This document shows positions 15,810 through 23,519 of a stretch of DNA of 23,635 nucleotides, in pieces; position 1 is the first letter of the stretch, and every line of letters starts with the position of its first letter. A program made the position numbers and the translations under genes. The notes under the pieces were generated by a model, which worked only from the letters and a program-made list of their open reading frames with translations, did no database searches and had not been told where the DNA came from. Origin of the DNA: an uncultured Campylobacter sp. (GTDB lineage Bacteria; Campylobacterota; Campylobacteria; Campylobacterales; Campylobacteraceae); assembly GCF_937997595.1 (NCBI RefSeq), contig NZ_CALKTS010000279.1, positions 1 through 23,635 on the forward strand, written 5' to 3'.

Positions 15810-17738
15810 TTATTCTTGTGCTAAAGCATCTATCGGATTTAATCTGCTGGCGTTTCTTGCCGGCAAATAGCCGAAAACTATACCGATCGCAGACGACGCC
15901 GCAAAGGCAATCACGAAAGGCGCAGTAGTAAATTTCATCGCAAAATCCGGGCTTATGGTATTAAACGCAAATCCAAGCGCCAAAGCGATTAAAATTCCTA
16001 AAGCTCCGCCGAGCGAGCAAAGCAAGATCGCCTCTATCAAAAACTGCTGCAAAATGTTGGATTGCTTCGCGCCGATCGCCATTCTGATGCCGATTTCGCG
16101 CGTGCGCTCGGTAACGCTTACGAGCATGATATTCATCACGCCGATGCCGCCCACGACGAGTGAGATCACCGCGATTGATGAGATCAGAATCGTCATCGTG
16201 CCGGTAGTGCTTTGTATTGTTTGTTTGATAGTATCTGCGTTCATCGTATGAAAATCCCGCGAACCGTGTCTTTGGATAAGTAGCTGAGTTAGGCTCTCTT
16301 CGGCCACTTGAGTATTGACATCGTCTTTGATTTTGATGGTGATAGAGCTGATTTTTCGATTGCCCGTAATTTTATTCATCACAGTTGAATACGGCGCGTA
16401 AATTCTTAAATTTTCGTTGCTTCCGAAGGCGTTTTTATCCTTGCCCGAAACTCCTATAATCTTAAGTGGCTTACCCGAAAATAAAATCGTCTTGCCGATC
16501 GGATCTGAATTTTTAAAAAATGTTTTTTTAGTGTTTGGATCGATAATCGCGACGGAGGCAGAATTTTTAATATCGTCGTCGCTAAAATTTCTACCATCTT
16601 CTATATCTATGCCATTAACCGCCAAAGAATTCACGCCGCCGCCGCGCAGTTGAGCCTTGGAGCTTAAATTAGCATATGTTGCCGTACCGCTTGCAGAAGC
16701 ATTTGGTGTGGCATAATCGACGTAGGGCTGGCGCGCCAAAACTTTAGAATCGCTTATCGTAAGGGTGCTCACGAAGCCCGCACGCACATCGCCGAAATTT
16801 TTACCAGGAAAGATATCGATCGTATTGGTGCCAATTTTACGGATCTCGGATAAAATTTTCTCCTCCGAACCCTTACCGAGAGCTACTACGCAGATAACAG
16901 ACGCAATGCCGATGATGATGCCTAACATCGTCAAAATCGATCTTAGTTTATGCGAAAATATCGCGCTAATGGACATTTTAAAGCTCTCGATGACCTGATC
17001 TTTGCAAAATACAAAGGAATTTTTCGTTTTAATCTCCTCTTTTTTGCGCTCAAAAATCCGCTCGGCCTTTCTTTTATCGCTTAAAATTTTACCGTCTTTG
17101 ATCTCGATGATACGATCCGCAAATTCCGCAATATGCGCGTCATGCGTAACTATGATGATGGTGTGGCCCTCTTTGTGTAGCGCCGTTAAAATTTGCATCA
17201 CCGTCTCGCCGCTTTTGCTATCAAGCGCGCCGGTAGGCTCGTCTGCCAAAATCACTTCGCCGCCGTTTATTAGAGCGCGGGCAATACTTACGCGCTGCTG
17301 CTGTCCGCCGCTAAGCTTGCTCGGTAAATTTTTAGTGCGATCGCCAAGCTCCAGCTTATCCAAAAGCTCCACCGCCCGTTTCGTCCGTTCGCTCGCCCCT
17401 ACGCCTGCATACACCGCAGGCAGCGAGACATTTGCGGTCGCGTCCATCGTAGCGATGAGATTGTATTTTTGAAAAACAAAGCCAAATTTTTTACTTCTAA
17501 GCGCCGCAAGCTCGTCGCCGCTTAAATTCGCAGTCTCGCGACCTTCGATCTTATAGCTTCCGCTGCTTGGCGTATCGATGCAGCCGATTATATTCATCAG
17601 CGTCGATTTTCCGCTTCCGGATTGCCCGATTATCGATATAAACTCGCCCGCTTCGATATTTAAGCTTACGTCCTTTAGTACGTGGATTTCGTTATCGCCG
17701 AGAATGAATTTTTTGTTTATATCTTTAAGCTCTAGCAT
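15810..17738 (-). CDS. macB: MacB-type ABC transporter: fused ATPase and FtsX-like permease
   Basis: 642 residues. ATPase domain: Walker A GQSGSGKST (38-46), Q-loop in FGFVFQKYNL, signature LSGGQQQRVSIARAL (from 142), Walker B VILADEPTG with Glu167, and His in VTHDAHI. A membrane helix near 265-290 leads to a large periplasmic domain, then three more helices (about 515-625) with the FtsX signature VTERTREIGIRMAIGAKQSN. MacB powers export of macrolides, toxins, heme precursors or lipoproteins by a mechanotransmission mechanism with MacA and an outer membrane channel; the substrate here is unknown. I chose ATG 17738 (MLELKDINKKF). A GTG two codons earlier (17744) is possible. Confidence 0.93.
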   Translation of the reverse strand: MLELKDINKKFILGDNEIHVLKDVSLNIEAGEFISIIGQSGSGKSTLMNIIGCIDTPSSGSYKIEGRETANLSGDELAALRSKKFGFVFQKYNLIATMDATANVSLPAVYAGVGASERTKRAVELLDKLELGDRTKNLPSKLSGGQQQRVSIARALINGGEVILADEPTGALDSKSGETVMQILTALHKEGHTIIIVTHDAHIAEFADRIIEIKDGKILSDKRKAERIFERKKEEIKTKNSFVFCKDQVIESFKMSISAIFSHKLRSILTMLGIIIGIASVICVVALGKGSEEKILSEIRKIGTNTIDIFPGKNFGDVRAGFVSTLTISDSKVLARQPYVDYATPNASASGTATYANLSSKAQLRGGGVNSLAVNGIDIEDGRNFSDDDIKNSASVAIIDPNTKKTFFKNSDPIGKTILFSGKPLKIIGVSGKDKNAFGSNENLRIYAPYSTVMNKITGNRKISSITIKIKDDVNTQVAEESLTQLLIQRHGSRDFHTMNADTIKQTIQSTTGTMTILISSIAVISLVVGGIGVMNIMLVSVTERTREIGIRMAIGAKQSNILQQFLIEAILLCSLGGALGILIALALGFAFNTISPDFAMKFTTAPFVIAFAASSAIGIVFGYLPARNASRLNPIDALAQE

Positions 17739-17759
17739 TTTCACACCATAAAATTTTAA

Positions 17760-18944
17760 CTAAAACACCATCGGAGGCCCGTCCATATTTAACGGCGCGG
17801 CTTTTCCGTCGGCGATAAGCACCTCATCTTTTTCATCCAAACCGCTTAAAATTTCAGTATTCAGATCGTCGCTGACGCCCGTTTTTACGTATCGCTGCTC
17901 GGGCTCTTTGCCGTTAAGTACCGTGACGTAATCACCTCCCCCGTCGCGCTTAATGACGGAGGTAGGCAGGTAACTCGTATTGTTCGCTTCGCTTACGATT
18001 ATGTTGTTTTCGGTCGTCATTCCGATCTTTAAAAAATCGTTTTCGTTATCCACGAGCATCTTTGCGTAAAAATAGATCGCGCTATCACTGCTGCTCGAAG
18101 AATAGGACGAACCGCTAGAGGTTTTATCGTAAGTCCCGTCGCTAAGCGTGGTAAGACCTGGATCGATCTTGTAAATTTTAGCCTTTTTGATATTATCCAG
18201 ATCCGATAGTATGGAGTATTCTACGTCCATTCCGACCTTTACTTTGGATATATCGCCCTCTGCGATCTGCATCTTGATCTCCATCTTGCTTAGATCGGCG
18301 ATCTTTACGATCGTAGGCGTAGTTTGGTTGGAATTTACCGTTTTGCCCTCCTCTACCGGCATCGAAACGATCGTACCGCTTATCGGAGCCGTGATCTTGG
18401 TGTAGCCGAAATTTGTCTCCGCCGTGCTTAGCTGAAGTTTGGTCTGCTCGATCTGCGCCTCGATCTGCTTCTGCTCGGCTTCCTTTAAAGCGGCGCTATT
18501 TCTGGCGTTTTCCACAGCCTCCTTGGAGGCGGCGTTTCTTTTATACAGCTCAAGCTCGCGGTTATACTGCGTTTTAGCGTTTGCCGCGGCGATCTTTGCC
18601 GAAGCTAAATTTGCTTCGTGGATTAGAAGCTGTGCCTTTTGCTGCGCGATCTCGTTTTCTTGAGTAACCGAATCGATCTGCGCTATCATATCGCCCTTTT
18701 GAACCTTATCGCCAACTTTGACGTAGAGCTTTTTGATCTGACCGCTTACCTGCGCGCCCACGTCGACCAAATCCCTGGCATAAACCTCGCCCGCAGCCGT
18801 CACCGTGCCTCTGATGCTGCCCTTCTCAAGCCTTGTGGTAAGGGCCTTCGGCGCTTCTTCTTGCTTAAAAAATTTGCCGTATAAGAAATATATCGCAATG
18901 ACTATGAGCAGGGTAAAGGCGATAAATTTCAAGGTTTTTTTCAT
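17760..18944 (-). CDS. macA: MacA-type periplasmic adaptor (membrane fusion protein)
   Basis: 394 residues. One N-terminal membrane helix (about 7-22) anchors it in the inner membrane. A lipoyl half-motif (VGAQVSGQIKKLYVKVGDKV, about 62-81) precedes an alpha-hairpin coiled coil (about 93-178), and the second lipoyl half TKITAPISGTIVSMPVEEG (about 182-200) completes the HlyD/RND adaptor core. Beta-barrel and membrane-proximal domains follow. A Ser-rich loop (about 275-288, SSGSSYSSSSSDS) is an unusual low-complexity spot. It bridges MacB to the outer membrane channel. It is the first gene of the pump operon; the promoter in 18945-19008 is not clear (TAGAAT on the minus strand at 18979-18974 is a weak candidate). 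Confidence 0.92.
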   Translation of the reverse strand: MKKTLKFIAFTLLIVIAIYFLYGKFFKQEEAPKALTTRLEKGSIRGTVTAAGEVYARDLVDVGAQVSGQIKKLYVKVGDKVQKGDMIAQIDSVTQENEIAQQKAQLLIHEANLASAKIAAANAKTQYNRELELYKRNAASKEAVENARNSAALKEAEQKQIEAQIEQTKLQLSTAETNFGYTKITAPISGTIVSMPVEEGKTVNSNQTTPTIVKIADLSKMEIKMQIAEGDISKVKVGMDVEYSILSDLDNIKKAKIYKIDPGLTTLSDGTYDKTSSGSSYSSSSSDSAIYFYAKMLVDNENDFLKIGMTTENNIIVSEANNTSYLPTSVIKRDGGGDYVTVLNGKEPEQRYVKTGVSDDLNTEILSGLDEKDEVLIADGKAAPLNMDGPPMVF

Positions 18945-19008
18945 TTAGCCAACTTCAAATAAAATAAGGGCTAATTCTAATGTAAAAATATAAAATTTTA
19001 GTTAAATA

Positions 19009-19878
19009 CTAAATTCTTTGCTCGCGCAGGGCGTAAAATTTCATAATCTTTTTATGCAAAATTAGTGAAACATAAATCAGCGCTGAGCCCGCAAGTAGGC
19101 GCGCCAGATCGGCATCCTTTTGCCAAAATACCAAATTTACGATGATCGCTGCGGGGATGAGCGCATTATTCATAATCGCAAGCACGCCGCTATCGACTTC
19201 GCACGCGCCTTTATTCCATAAAAAATACCCCAAAGCGCTAGCTACCGTACCCAGATACACGATCACTGCGCCTTGCGAGAAGCTGGGATTAAATTTAGAA
19301 AAATCTCCGAGCACGATCGCGGCAATCGCCGTAATCGCGGTAGCTCCGACAAAAAAGTAGCCGAAAAGCTCCTTCTGCTCGCTAAAGCCGTGGCGCTCAA
19401 GCATAAATTTATACGCGCTCTGTCCGAGCCCGAAGCATAAATTTGCGCCTTGCACGAGCAAGAAACCCGTCAAAAACTCGGAATTTATCGCGCCGAATTT
19501 GATCACCAAAGCCCCGAGCACCGCGACAGCGACGCTGAAAAGATATAGCGCGCGAAATCTAAGCTTAAGCGCATCGTAAAGCAGCGTCACATAAAACGGA
19601 GTAAATATCGTAAAAAGCGCCACTTCATAGACCTTCAAATACGCAAAGCTGCGGTAGTAGAAGATATACATCACGCCGATCTGCACGGCGCCCACGGCGC
19701 AAATTTTAAGCGCCAAGGCTAGATTTACGCCACGAAATTTCATAAACGGCAAAAAGCAAATTAGCGCCAACGATACGCGCGAAAACGCCAAATACGCGCT
19801 GTCTATGCCGCGCAAAAACTCGCCTATCAGCGAGAAACTAAATGCCCAAATACAAGTAACCAAAATCAGTTTTTTCAA
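19009..19878 (-). CDS. EamA/DMT-superfamily transporter
   Basis: 289 residues with about ten hydrophobic helices in two homologous halves, the EamA (drug/metabolite transporter) pattern. It has an opening MKKLILVTCIWAFSFSLIGE, EVALFTIFTPFYVTLLYDAL at the end of the first half, and YLGTVASALGYFLWNKG with NNALIPAAIIV in the second, where family members have conserved Gly/Pro residues. It probably exports or imports small metabolites such as amino acids or carboxylates across the inner membrane; the substrate is not readable. The start is TTG with AGGCGG just upstream. It is divergent from glmU and stands alone. Confidence 0.87.
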   Translation of the reverse strand: MKKLILVTCIWAFSFSLIGEFLRGIDSAYLAFSRVSLALICFLPFMKFRGVNLALALKICAVGAVQIGVMYIFYYRSFAYLKVYEVALFTIFTPFYVTLLYDALKLRFRALYLFSVAVAVLGALVIKFGAINSEFLTGFLLVQGANLCFGLGQSAYKFMLERHGFSEQKELFGYFFVGATAITAIAAIVLGDFSKFNPSFSQGAVIVYLGTVASALGYFLWNKGACEVDSGVLAIMNNALIPAAIIVNLVFWQKDADLARLLAGSALIYVSLILHKKIMKFYALREQRI

Positions 19879-19882
19879 AACG

Positions 19883-19910
19883 TCCGCCTAAGCTTTAAAA
19901 TTTAGGCGGA
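19883..19910. promoter_or_regulatory. Perfect 9-bp inverted repeat upstream of the EamA transporter (operator or RNA hairpin)
   Basis: TCCGCCTAA at 19883-19891 and TTAGGCGGA at 19902-19910 are exact reverse complements separated by 10 bases. On the minus strand the repeat lies between a possible -10 (TATAAAAT, 19918-19911) and the TTG start at 19878, and its promoter-distal arm carries the AGGCGG that would serve as ribosome site. It could bind a dimeric repressor or fold into a hairpin hiding the ribosome site. Confidence 0.55.
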
Positions 19911-19918
19911 ATTTTATA
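19911..19918 (-). promoter_or_regulatory. Candidate -10 box for the EamA transporter
   Basis: The minus strand reads TATAAAAT directly beside the inverted repeat, which would put the transcription start inside the repeat. The surrounding DNA is AT-rich, so the match is not very specific. Confidence 0.35.
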
Positions 19919-19993
19919 AAATTTTAGTTGAATTTGGGATTTAAATTTCGCCCGCGCGGCATAAATTTAGGTTTTTATTTATTTTAAATGTGT

Positions 19994-19999
19994 TAAAAT
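19994..19999 (+). promoter_or_regulatory. Candidate extended -10 box for glmU-coaBC-uppS
   Basis: TGTTAAAAT (19991-19999) is an extended -10-like element 30 bases before the glmU ATG, followed by an AAGGG ribosome site at 20019-20023 with 5 bases to the start. The 150-base gap between the divergent genes holds this and the transporter's control region. Confidence 0.45.
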
Positions 20000-20028
20000 T
20001 ATCCGATTTTTGAAATTTAAGGGTAAAA

Positions 20029-21330
20029 ATGAACGACGTTTCGGTTATAGTTCTTGCCGCAGGGCTGGGCACTCGGATGAAGTCGCAAAAAGCCAAGGTT
20101 CTTTTCGAGCTTTGCGGCGAGCCGATGATAATCCACATCTTAAAGAAAGCTTACGAAATTTCAAACGACGTGAGCGTGATTTTACACTATCAATTCGACG
20201 AGGTTAAAAGCGCGGTTCTAGCGCAGTTCCCAAACGCTAAAATTTACAAACAAGATCACGAGCGCTTTCCAGGCACTGCGGGCGGGCTAAAAGAGGTCGA
20301 AATCCGCGGAGCCAAAACGCTCATAATCTGCGGCGATATGCCTTTGGTAAAAAGCGCCGAGCTTCGCAAACTCTGCGAGGGGGACGCGGAGGTAAATTTA
20401 AGCGTTTTTAGCGCGCGCGATCCATTCGGATACGGCCGCGTAATCACCCGCGGCGGCGAAATTTTAAAGATCGTCGAGCAGAAGGACGCAAGCGAAGAAG
20501 AAAAAGCGGTAAAAGACGCAAACGCCGGCTGCTACTGCTTCAAAAGCGAGGCATTGAAACAGATTCTGCCGCAGATCAAACCAGATAACGCGCAAAAAGA
20601 ATACTACCTCACCGACGCGATCAAAATCGCCAAAGATATGGGCTTAAAATGCGCCGCCGTGTGGGTGGACGAGCAAAATTTCATGGGCATAAACGATAAG
20701 TTCGCCCTCAGCATCGCCGAAAATTTAATGCAAAACGAGATCAAAGAAAATTTGATGAAGCAAGGCGTTTTGATGCGCCTACCGCAAAGCATCTACATCG
20801 ACAGCAGAGCAAAATTTATCGGCGAGTGCGAGCTGCAAGAAAACGTAAGCATCATAGGTCCTTGCGTGATCGAAAGCTCGCTCATCAAAAGCGGCTGCGT
20901 CATCGAAGATAGCGTCGTAAAAAACTCAGACATCGGTCCGATGGCACATCTGCGTCCAAAATGCGAAGTTATAGGCACCCATATCGGAAATTTCGTCGAG
21001 CTTAAAAACGCGAAAGTAAACAAAATCAAGGCGGGGCATTTAAGCTATCTTGGGGATTGCGAGATCGATGAGGGCAGCAATATCGGCTGCGGCACGATTA
21101 CGTGCAACTACGACGGCAAGAAAAAATACAAAACGATAATCGGCAAAAACGTCTTTATCGGCTCAGACACGCAGCTTGTAGCGCCCGTGCGGGTGGCCGA
21201 CGACGTTATAATCGCCGCGGGCACGACGGTTACGAGCGATGTTCCGAGCGGCGCGCTGGCGATCAGCCGAAGCAAACAAATCAACAAAGATGGGTTTTTC
21301 CATAAATTTTTTAGGAGCGAAGATGAGTAA
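20029..21330 (+). CDS. glmU: Bifunctional UDP-N-acetylglucosamine pyrophosphorylase / glucosamine-1-phosphate N-acetyltransferase
   Basis: 433 residues. The N-terminal Rossmann-like uridylyltransferase domain opens VIVLAAGLGTRMKSQKAKVL and includes CGDMPLV and GINDKFALSIAE. The C-terminal left-handed beta helix shows hexapeptide repeats and the acetyltransferase signatures PMAHLRP, GHLSYLGDCEI and GCGTITCNYDGKKKYKT. It makes UDP-GlcNAc from glucosamine-1-phosphate, acetyl-CoA and UTP in the cytoplasm, feeding peptidoglycan, lipid A and glycan assembly. The usual Pro before Lys in the nucleotide loop (family PK) is Ala here (AK at 22-23). It overlaps coaBC by 8 bases. Length is normal for Campylobacter. 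Confidence 0.96.
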   Translation: MNDVSVIVLAAGLGTRMKSQKAKVLFELCGEPMIIHILKKAYEISNDVSVILHYQFDEVKSAVLAQFPNAKIYKQDHERFPGTAGGLKEVEIRGAKTLIICGDMPLVKSAELRKLCEGDAEVNLSVFSARDPFGYGRVITRGGEILKIVEQKDASEEEKAVKDANAGCYCFKSEALKQILPQIKPDNAQKEYYLTDAIKIAKDMGLKCAAVWVDEQNFMGINDKFALSIAENLMQNEIKENLMKQGVLMRLPQSIYIDSRAKFIGECELQENVSIIGPCVIESSLIKSGCVIEDSVVKNSDIGPMAHLRPKCEVIGTHIGNFVELKNAKVNKIKAGHLSYLGDCEIDEGSNIGCGTITCNYDGKKKYKTIIGKNVFIGSDTQLVAPVRVADDVIIAAGTTVTSDVPSGALAISRSKQINKDGFFHKFFRSEDE

Positions 21331-22504
21331 GAAAAAGGTTTTACTGGCGGTTTGCGGGAGTATCAGTTTTTACAAAGCGTTTGAAATTTTATCCGCTCTG
21401 AAAAAGTCGAATTTCGACGTCTATGTCGCGCTTAGCGACGGCGTGCAGGAGTTTGTCAGCTACAAGGCATTCGAGGCGCTGTGCGATCACCCGGTGCTTT
21501 GCAAAGCCAACGAAAACTGGCAAGCGGGCATCAACCACATCGCTTACTCCAAGGTGGATTTGGTTTTGATCGCGCCTGCGACGGCAAATACGATAAACAA
21601 GCTCGCGTGGGGCGTCTGCGACAATGTATTTTTAGAGGTGCTAAACGCGGCTTTCGCCCATGCCAAGGTAGTCATCGCGCCCGCTGCGAACCCCGCGCTG
21701 CTTGAAAATAACATCACGAAAAACTGCATCGATATGCTAAAAGCAAGCGTCAATGCGTATTTTGTGGATCCGATAGAAAAAACCCTAGCTTGCGGCGATA
21801 CCGGCAAGGGCGGGCTAGCGAGCACCGAGGCGATTATGCAAACGCTAAAGCGCGCGCTTTACAACGATAAATTTTGGGAGGATAAAACCGTCATCATCAC
21901 CGGAGGCGCGACGATCGAAAAGATCGACAGCGTGCGCGGCATTACGAATTTCTCCAGCGGCAAAACCTCCAAAGCGATTGCCGACGCGCTGTTTTACCTA
22001 GGCGCGGACGTGACGCTGATCTCTAGCAACGAATATGAAAATTTACCGTACAAGCTCGTTAAATTTGAAAGCACTATCGGGCTAAAATCGGCGCTTGACA
22101 GCACAAAATTCCCCGACGGCGCGTATTTGATAATGGCCGCCGCGGTAAGCGACTACTCACCGAAGGTGCGCTATAAAGATAAGGTAAAAAAAGCCGAGAT
22201 CGGCGAAATTTGGAATTTACGCCTGGGCGAAAACGAGGATATCTTAAGCTCCGTGCGCGGAAATATCAAAAAAGTGGGCTTCAAACTCGAAACTGACCGC
22301 GAAAACGCCGTCGGCGAGGCAAAACGCATGCTCAATGAAAAGCACCTTGACGCCGTCTGCCTAAACGTGCTGGACGACATCATCAAGCTCGGCGGCGACG
22401 TCCTTAAGGTCACTTTCATCACGAAAAACGATCAGGTCGTAATCGACACCGCGCCGAAGGACGAAGTCGCCCTAAAAATCGCGGCTGAGCTGAAAAAAAT
22501 CTGA
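21323..22504 (+). CDS. coaBC: Bifunctional phosphopantothenoylcysteine decarboxylase / phosphopantothenate-cysteine ligase
   Basis: 393 residues from ATG 21323 (MSKKKVLLAVCGSI), chosen because AGGAG lies 5 bases upstream and homology begins there, although the frame is open further upstream inside glmU. The flavoprotein CoaC half has the catalytic His72 in INHIAYS, APATANTINK, and Cys157 in the ACG flap. The CoaB half has ITNFSSGK (207-214), YLIMAAAVSDYSP and the Lys-rich loop after it. It makes 4'-phosphopantetheine from phosphopantothenate for coenzyme A. The PAMN-x2-M substrate motif reads PAANPAL (120-126): the Asn is kept but the Met positions are Ala and Leu. Confidence 0.95.
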   Translation: MSKKKVLLAVCGSISFYKAFEILSALKKSNFDVYVALSDGVQEFVSYKAFEALCDHPVLCKANENWQAGINHIAYSKVDLVLIAPATANTINKLAWGVCDNVFLEVLNAAFAHAKVVIAPAANPALLENNITKNCIDMLKASVNAYFVDPIEKTLACGDTGKGGLASTEAIMQTLKRALYNDKFWEDKTVIITGGATIEKIDSVRGITNFSSGKTSKAIADALFYLGADVTLISSNEYENLPYKLVKFESTIGLKSALDSTKFPDGAYLIMAAAVSDYSPKVRYKDKVKKAEIGEIWNLRLGENEDILSSVRGNIKKVGFKLETDRENAVGEAKRMLNEKHLDAVCLNVLDDIIKLGGDVLKVTFITKNDQVVIDTAPKDEVALKIAAELKKI

Positions 22505-22507
22505 TCC

Positions 22508-23185
22508 GTGAATAGCCTAAATCATCTCGCTCTTGTGATGGACGGCAACGGGCGCTGGGCGAAAAAGCGCGGTTTGCTGCGCACCGGCGGGCACGAAGCG
22601 GGCGCGGAGGTTGTGGAGCAGATCTGCGAGTTTTGCATCGACGAAGGTATCGCAAACCTCACACTCTACGCCTTTAGCACCGAAAATTGGAAGCGCCCGA
22701 AAAGCGAAGTGGAATTTTTGATGAAACTGCTGCAAAAATTCCTAATCTCTCGCCGCGAAAAATTTATCCAAAACGGGATAAAATTCTATCCGATCGGCGA
22801 CATATCGGCTTTTGAGGGCGATCTGCGAAGCGAGATCGAATATCTTTCAAATTTAACTCAAAACGGGCGAGCGCTAAATTTTAACCTAGCGATCAACTAC
22901 GGCTCGCGCGACGAGATCACCAGGGCGTGCGAGCGGCTACTTGCAAGCGGCGAGCAACTAAGCGAAGCGGGCATCGGCGCGCATCTGGATACCGCGCACA
23001 GCGGCGACGTGGATCTGCTGGTGCGCACGGGCGGCGAGCAGCGGCTGTCGAATTTCTTGCTCTGGCAGGCGAGCTACGCCGAGCTTGCGTTTACGCCGAC
23101 GCTGTGGCCCGATTTCACGCGCGAGGAGCTTGCGCGCATAGTGGATGATTTCCGCCGCAAACAACGCCGCTTCGGCGGTCTTTAA
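22508..23185 (+). CDS. uppS: Undecaprenyl diphosphate synthase (cis-prenyltransferase)
   Basis: 225 residues from a GTG start 3 bases after the coaBC stop. Family motifs: VMDGNGRWAKKRG with the catalytic Asp12, GHEAG, LYAFSTENWKRP, INYGSRDEI, and RTGGEQRLSNFLLWQASYAE followed by ELAFTPTLWPDF. It condenses isopentenyl diphosphate with farnesyl diphosphate to make the C55 lipid carrier precursor used for peptidoglycan and surface glycans, including those built by the locus at the left end. The glmU-coaBC-uppS order is shared with other Campylobacter as I recall. Confidence 0.96.
   Translation: MNSLNHLALVMDGNGRWAKKRGLLRTGGHEAGAEVVEQICEFCIDEGIANLTLYAFSTENWKRPKSEVEFLMKLLQKFLISRREKFIQNGIKFYPIGDISAFEGDLRSEIEYLSNLTQNGRALNFNLAINYGSRDEITRACERLLASGEQLSEAGIGAHLDTAHSGDVDLLVRTGGEQRLSNFLLWQASYAELAFTPTLWPDFTREELARIVDDFRRKQRRFGGL
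23166..23179 (+). terminator. Small TTCG-tetraloop hairpin at the end of uppS (weak terminator candidate)
   Basis: GCCGC-TTCG-GCGGT can form a 5-pair stem closed by the stable UUCG loop, overlapping the last codons of uppS. Only a short T run (TCTTT) follows, so termination is doubtful; it may simply protect the 3' end. Confidence 0.25.
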
Positions 23186-23216
23186 GCTGCGGCGCGGTCG
23201 CTCTGTCGGTCGCTTT

Positions 23217-23483
23217 AAATTTTAAAATTTTAGTTTGCAAGAACCGCCTGCGACGCAGTAAATTTTAAAATTTAATCTGCTGGCGCTCGCGATACCATGA
23301 AATTTTAAAATTTCAGGATTTTAATTTACGGCGCCATAAAATTTAAAATTTTAATACGTAGGCGCGCGGCGCCGTGAAATTTCAAAATTTTAGAATTTTA
23401 AATTTCGCCCTTTTAAATTTAAAGCTCTAGTGCGAGCCGTGTTGCGCGGCGCGGTAAATTTACGCGGCGCGAAATTTTAAAAT
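23217..23483. repeat. Semi-regular array of the AAATTTTAAAATTT palindrome
   Basis: The 334 bases between uppS and the next gene hold no convincing gene. Exact copies of the 14-base palindrome AAATTTTAAAATTT lie at 23217-23230, 23260-23273 and 23300-23313. Variants lie at about 23338-23352, 23377-23390, 23393-23405, 23411-23423 and 23472-23483. The first five start 38-43 bases apart, separated by G+C-rich pieces containing GGCGC words. The third copy extends to the 18-base palindrome TGAAATTTTAAAATTTCA (23298-23315). Its role is unknown; the promoter of the next gene should also lie here. Confidence 0.8.
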
Positions 23484-23519
23484 CACGCCGCCGTTCGCGC
23501 AAAGACCGAAAGGGGGGCT

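Noticed and set aside
16417..17472. Plus-strand open frames opposite macB
   Set aside because: They are antisense shadows of a fully conserved ABC transporter gene with no independent support.
21239..21322. Upstream start for coaBC inside glmU
   Set aside because: The extra N-terminal residues are a shifted-frame reading of glmU; the ATG at 21323 has an AGGAG site and begins with the conserved flavoprotein strand.
23217..23483. CRISPR-like array (repeats with about 25-base spacers)
   Set aside because: The repeat core is only 14 bases, very AT-rich, degenerate after the third copy, and the pieces between copies are themselves similar G+C-rich words. No cas genes are in the window.
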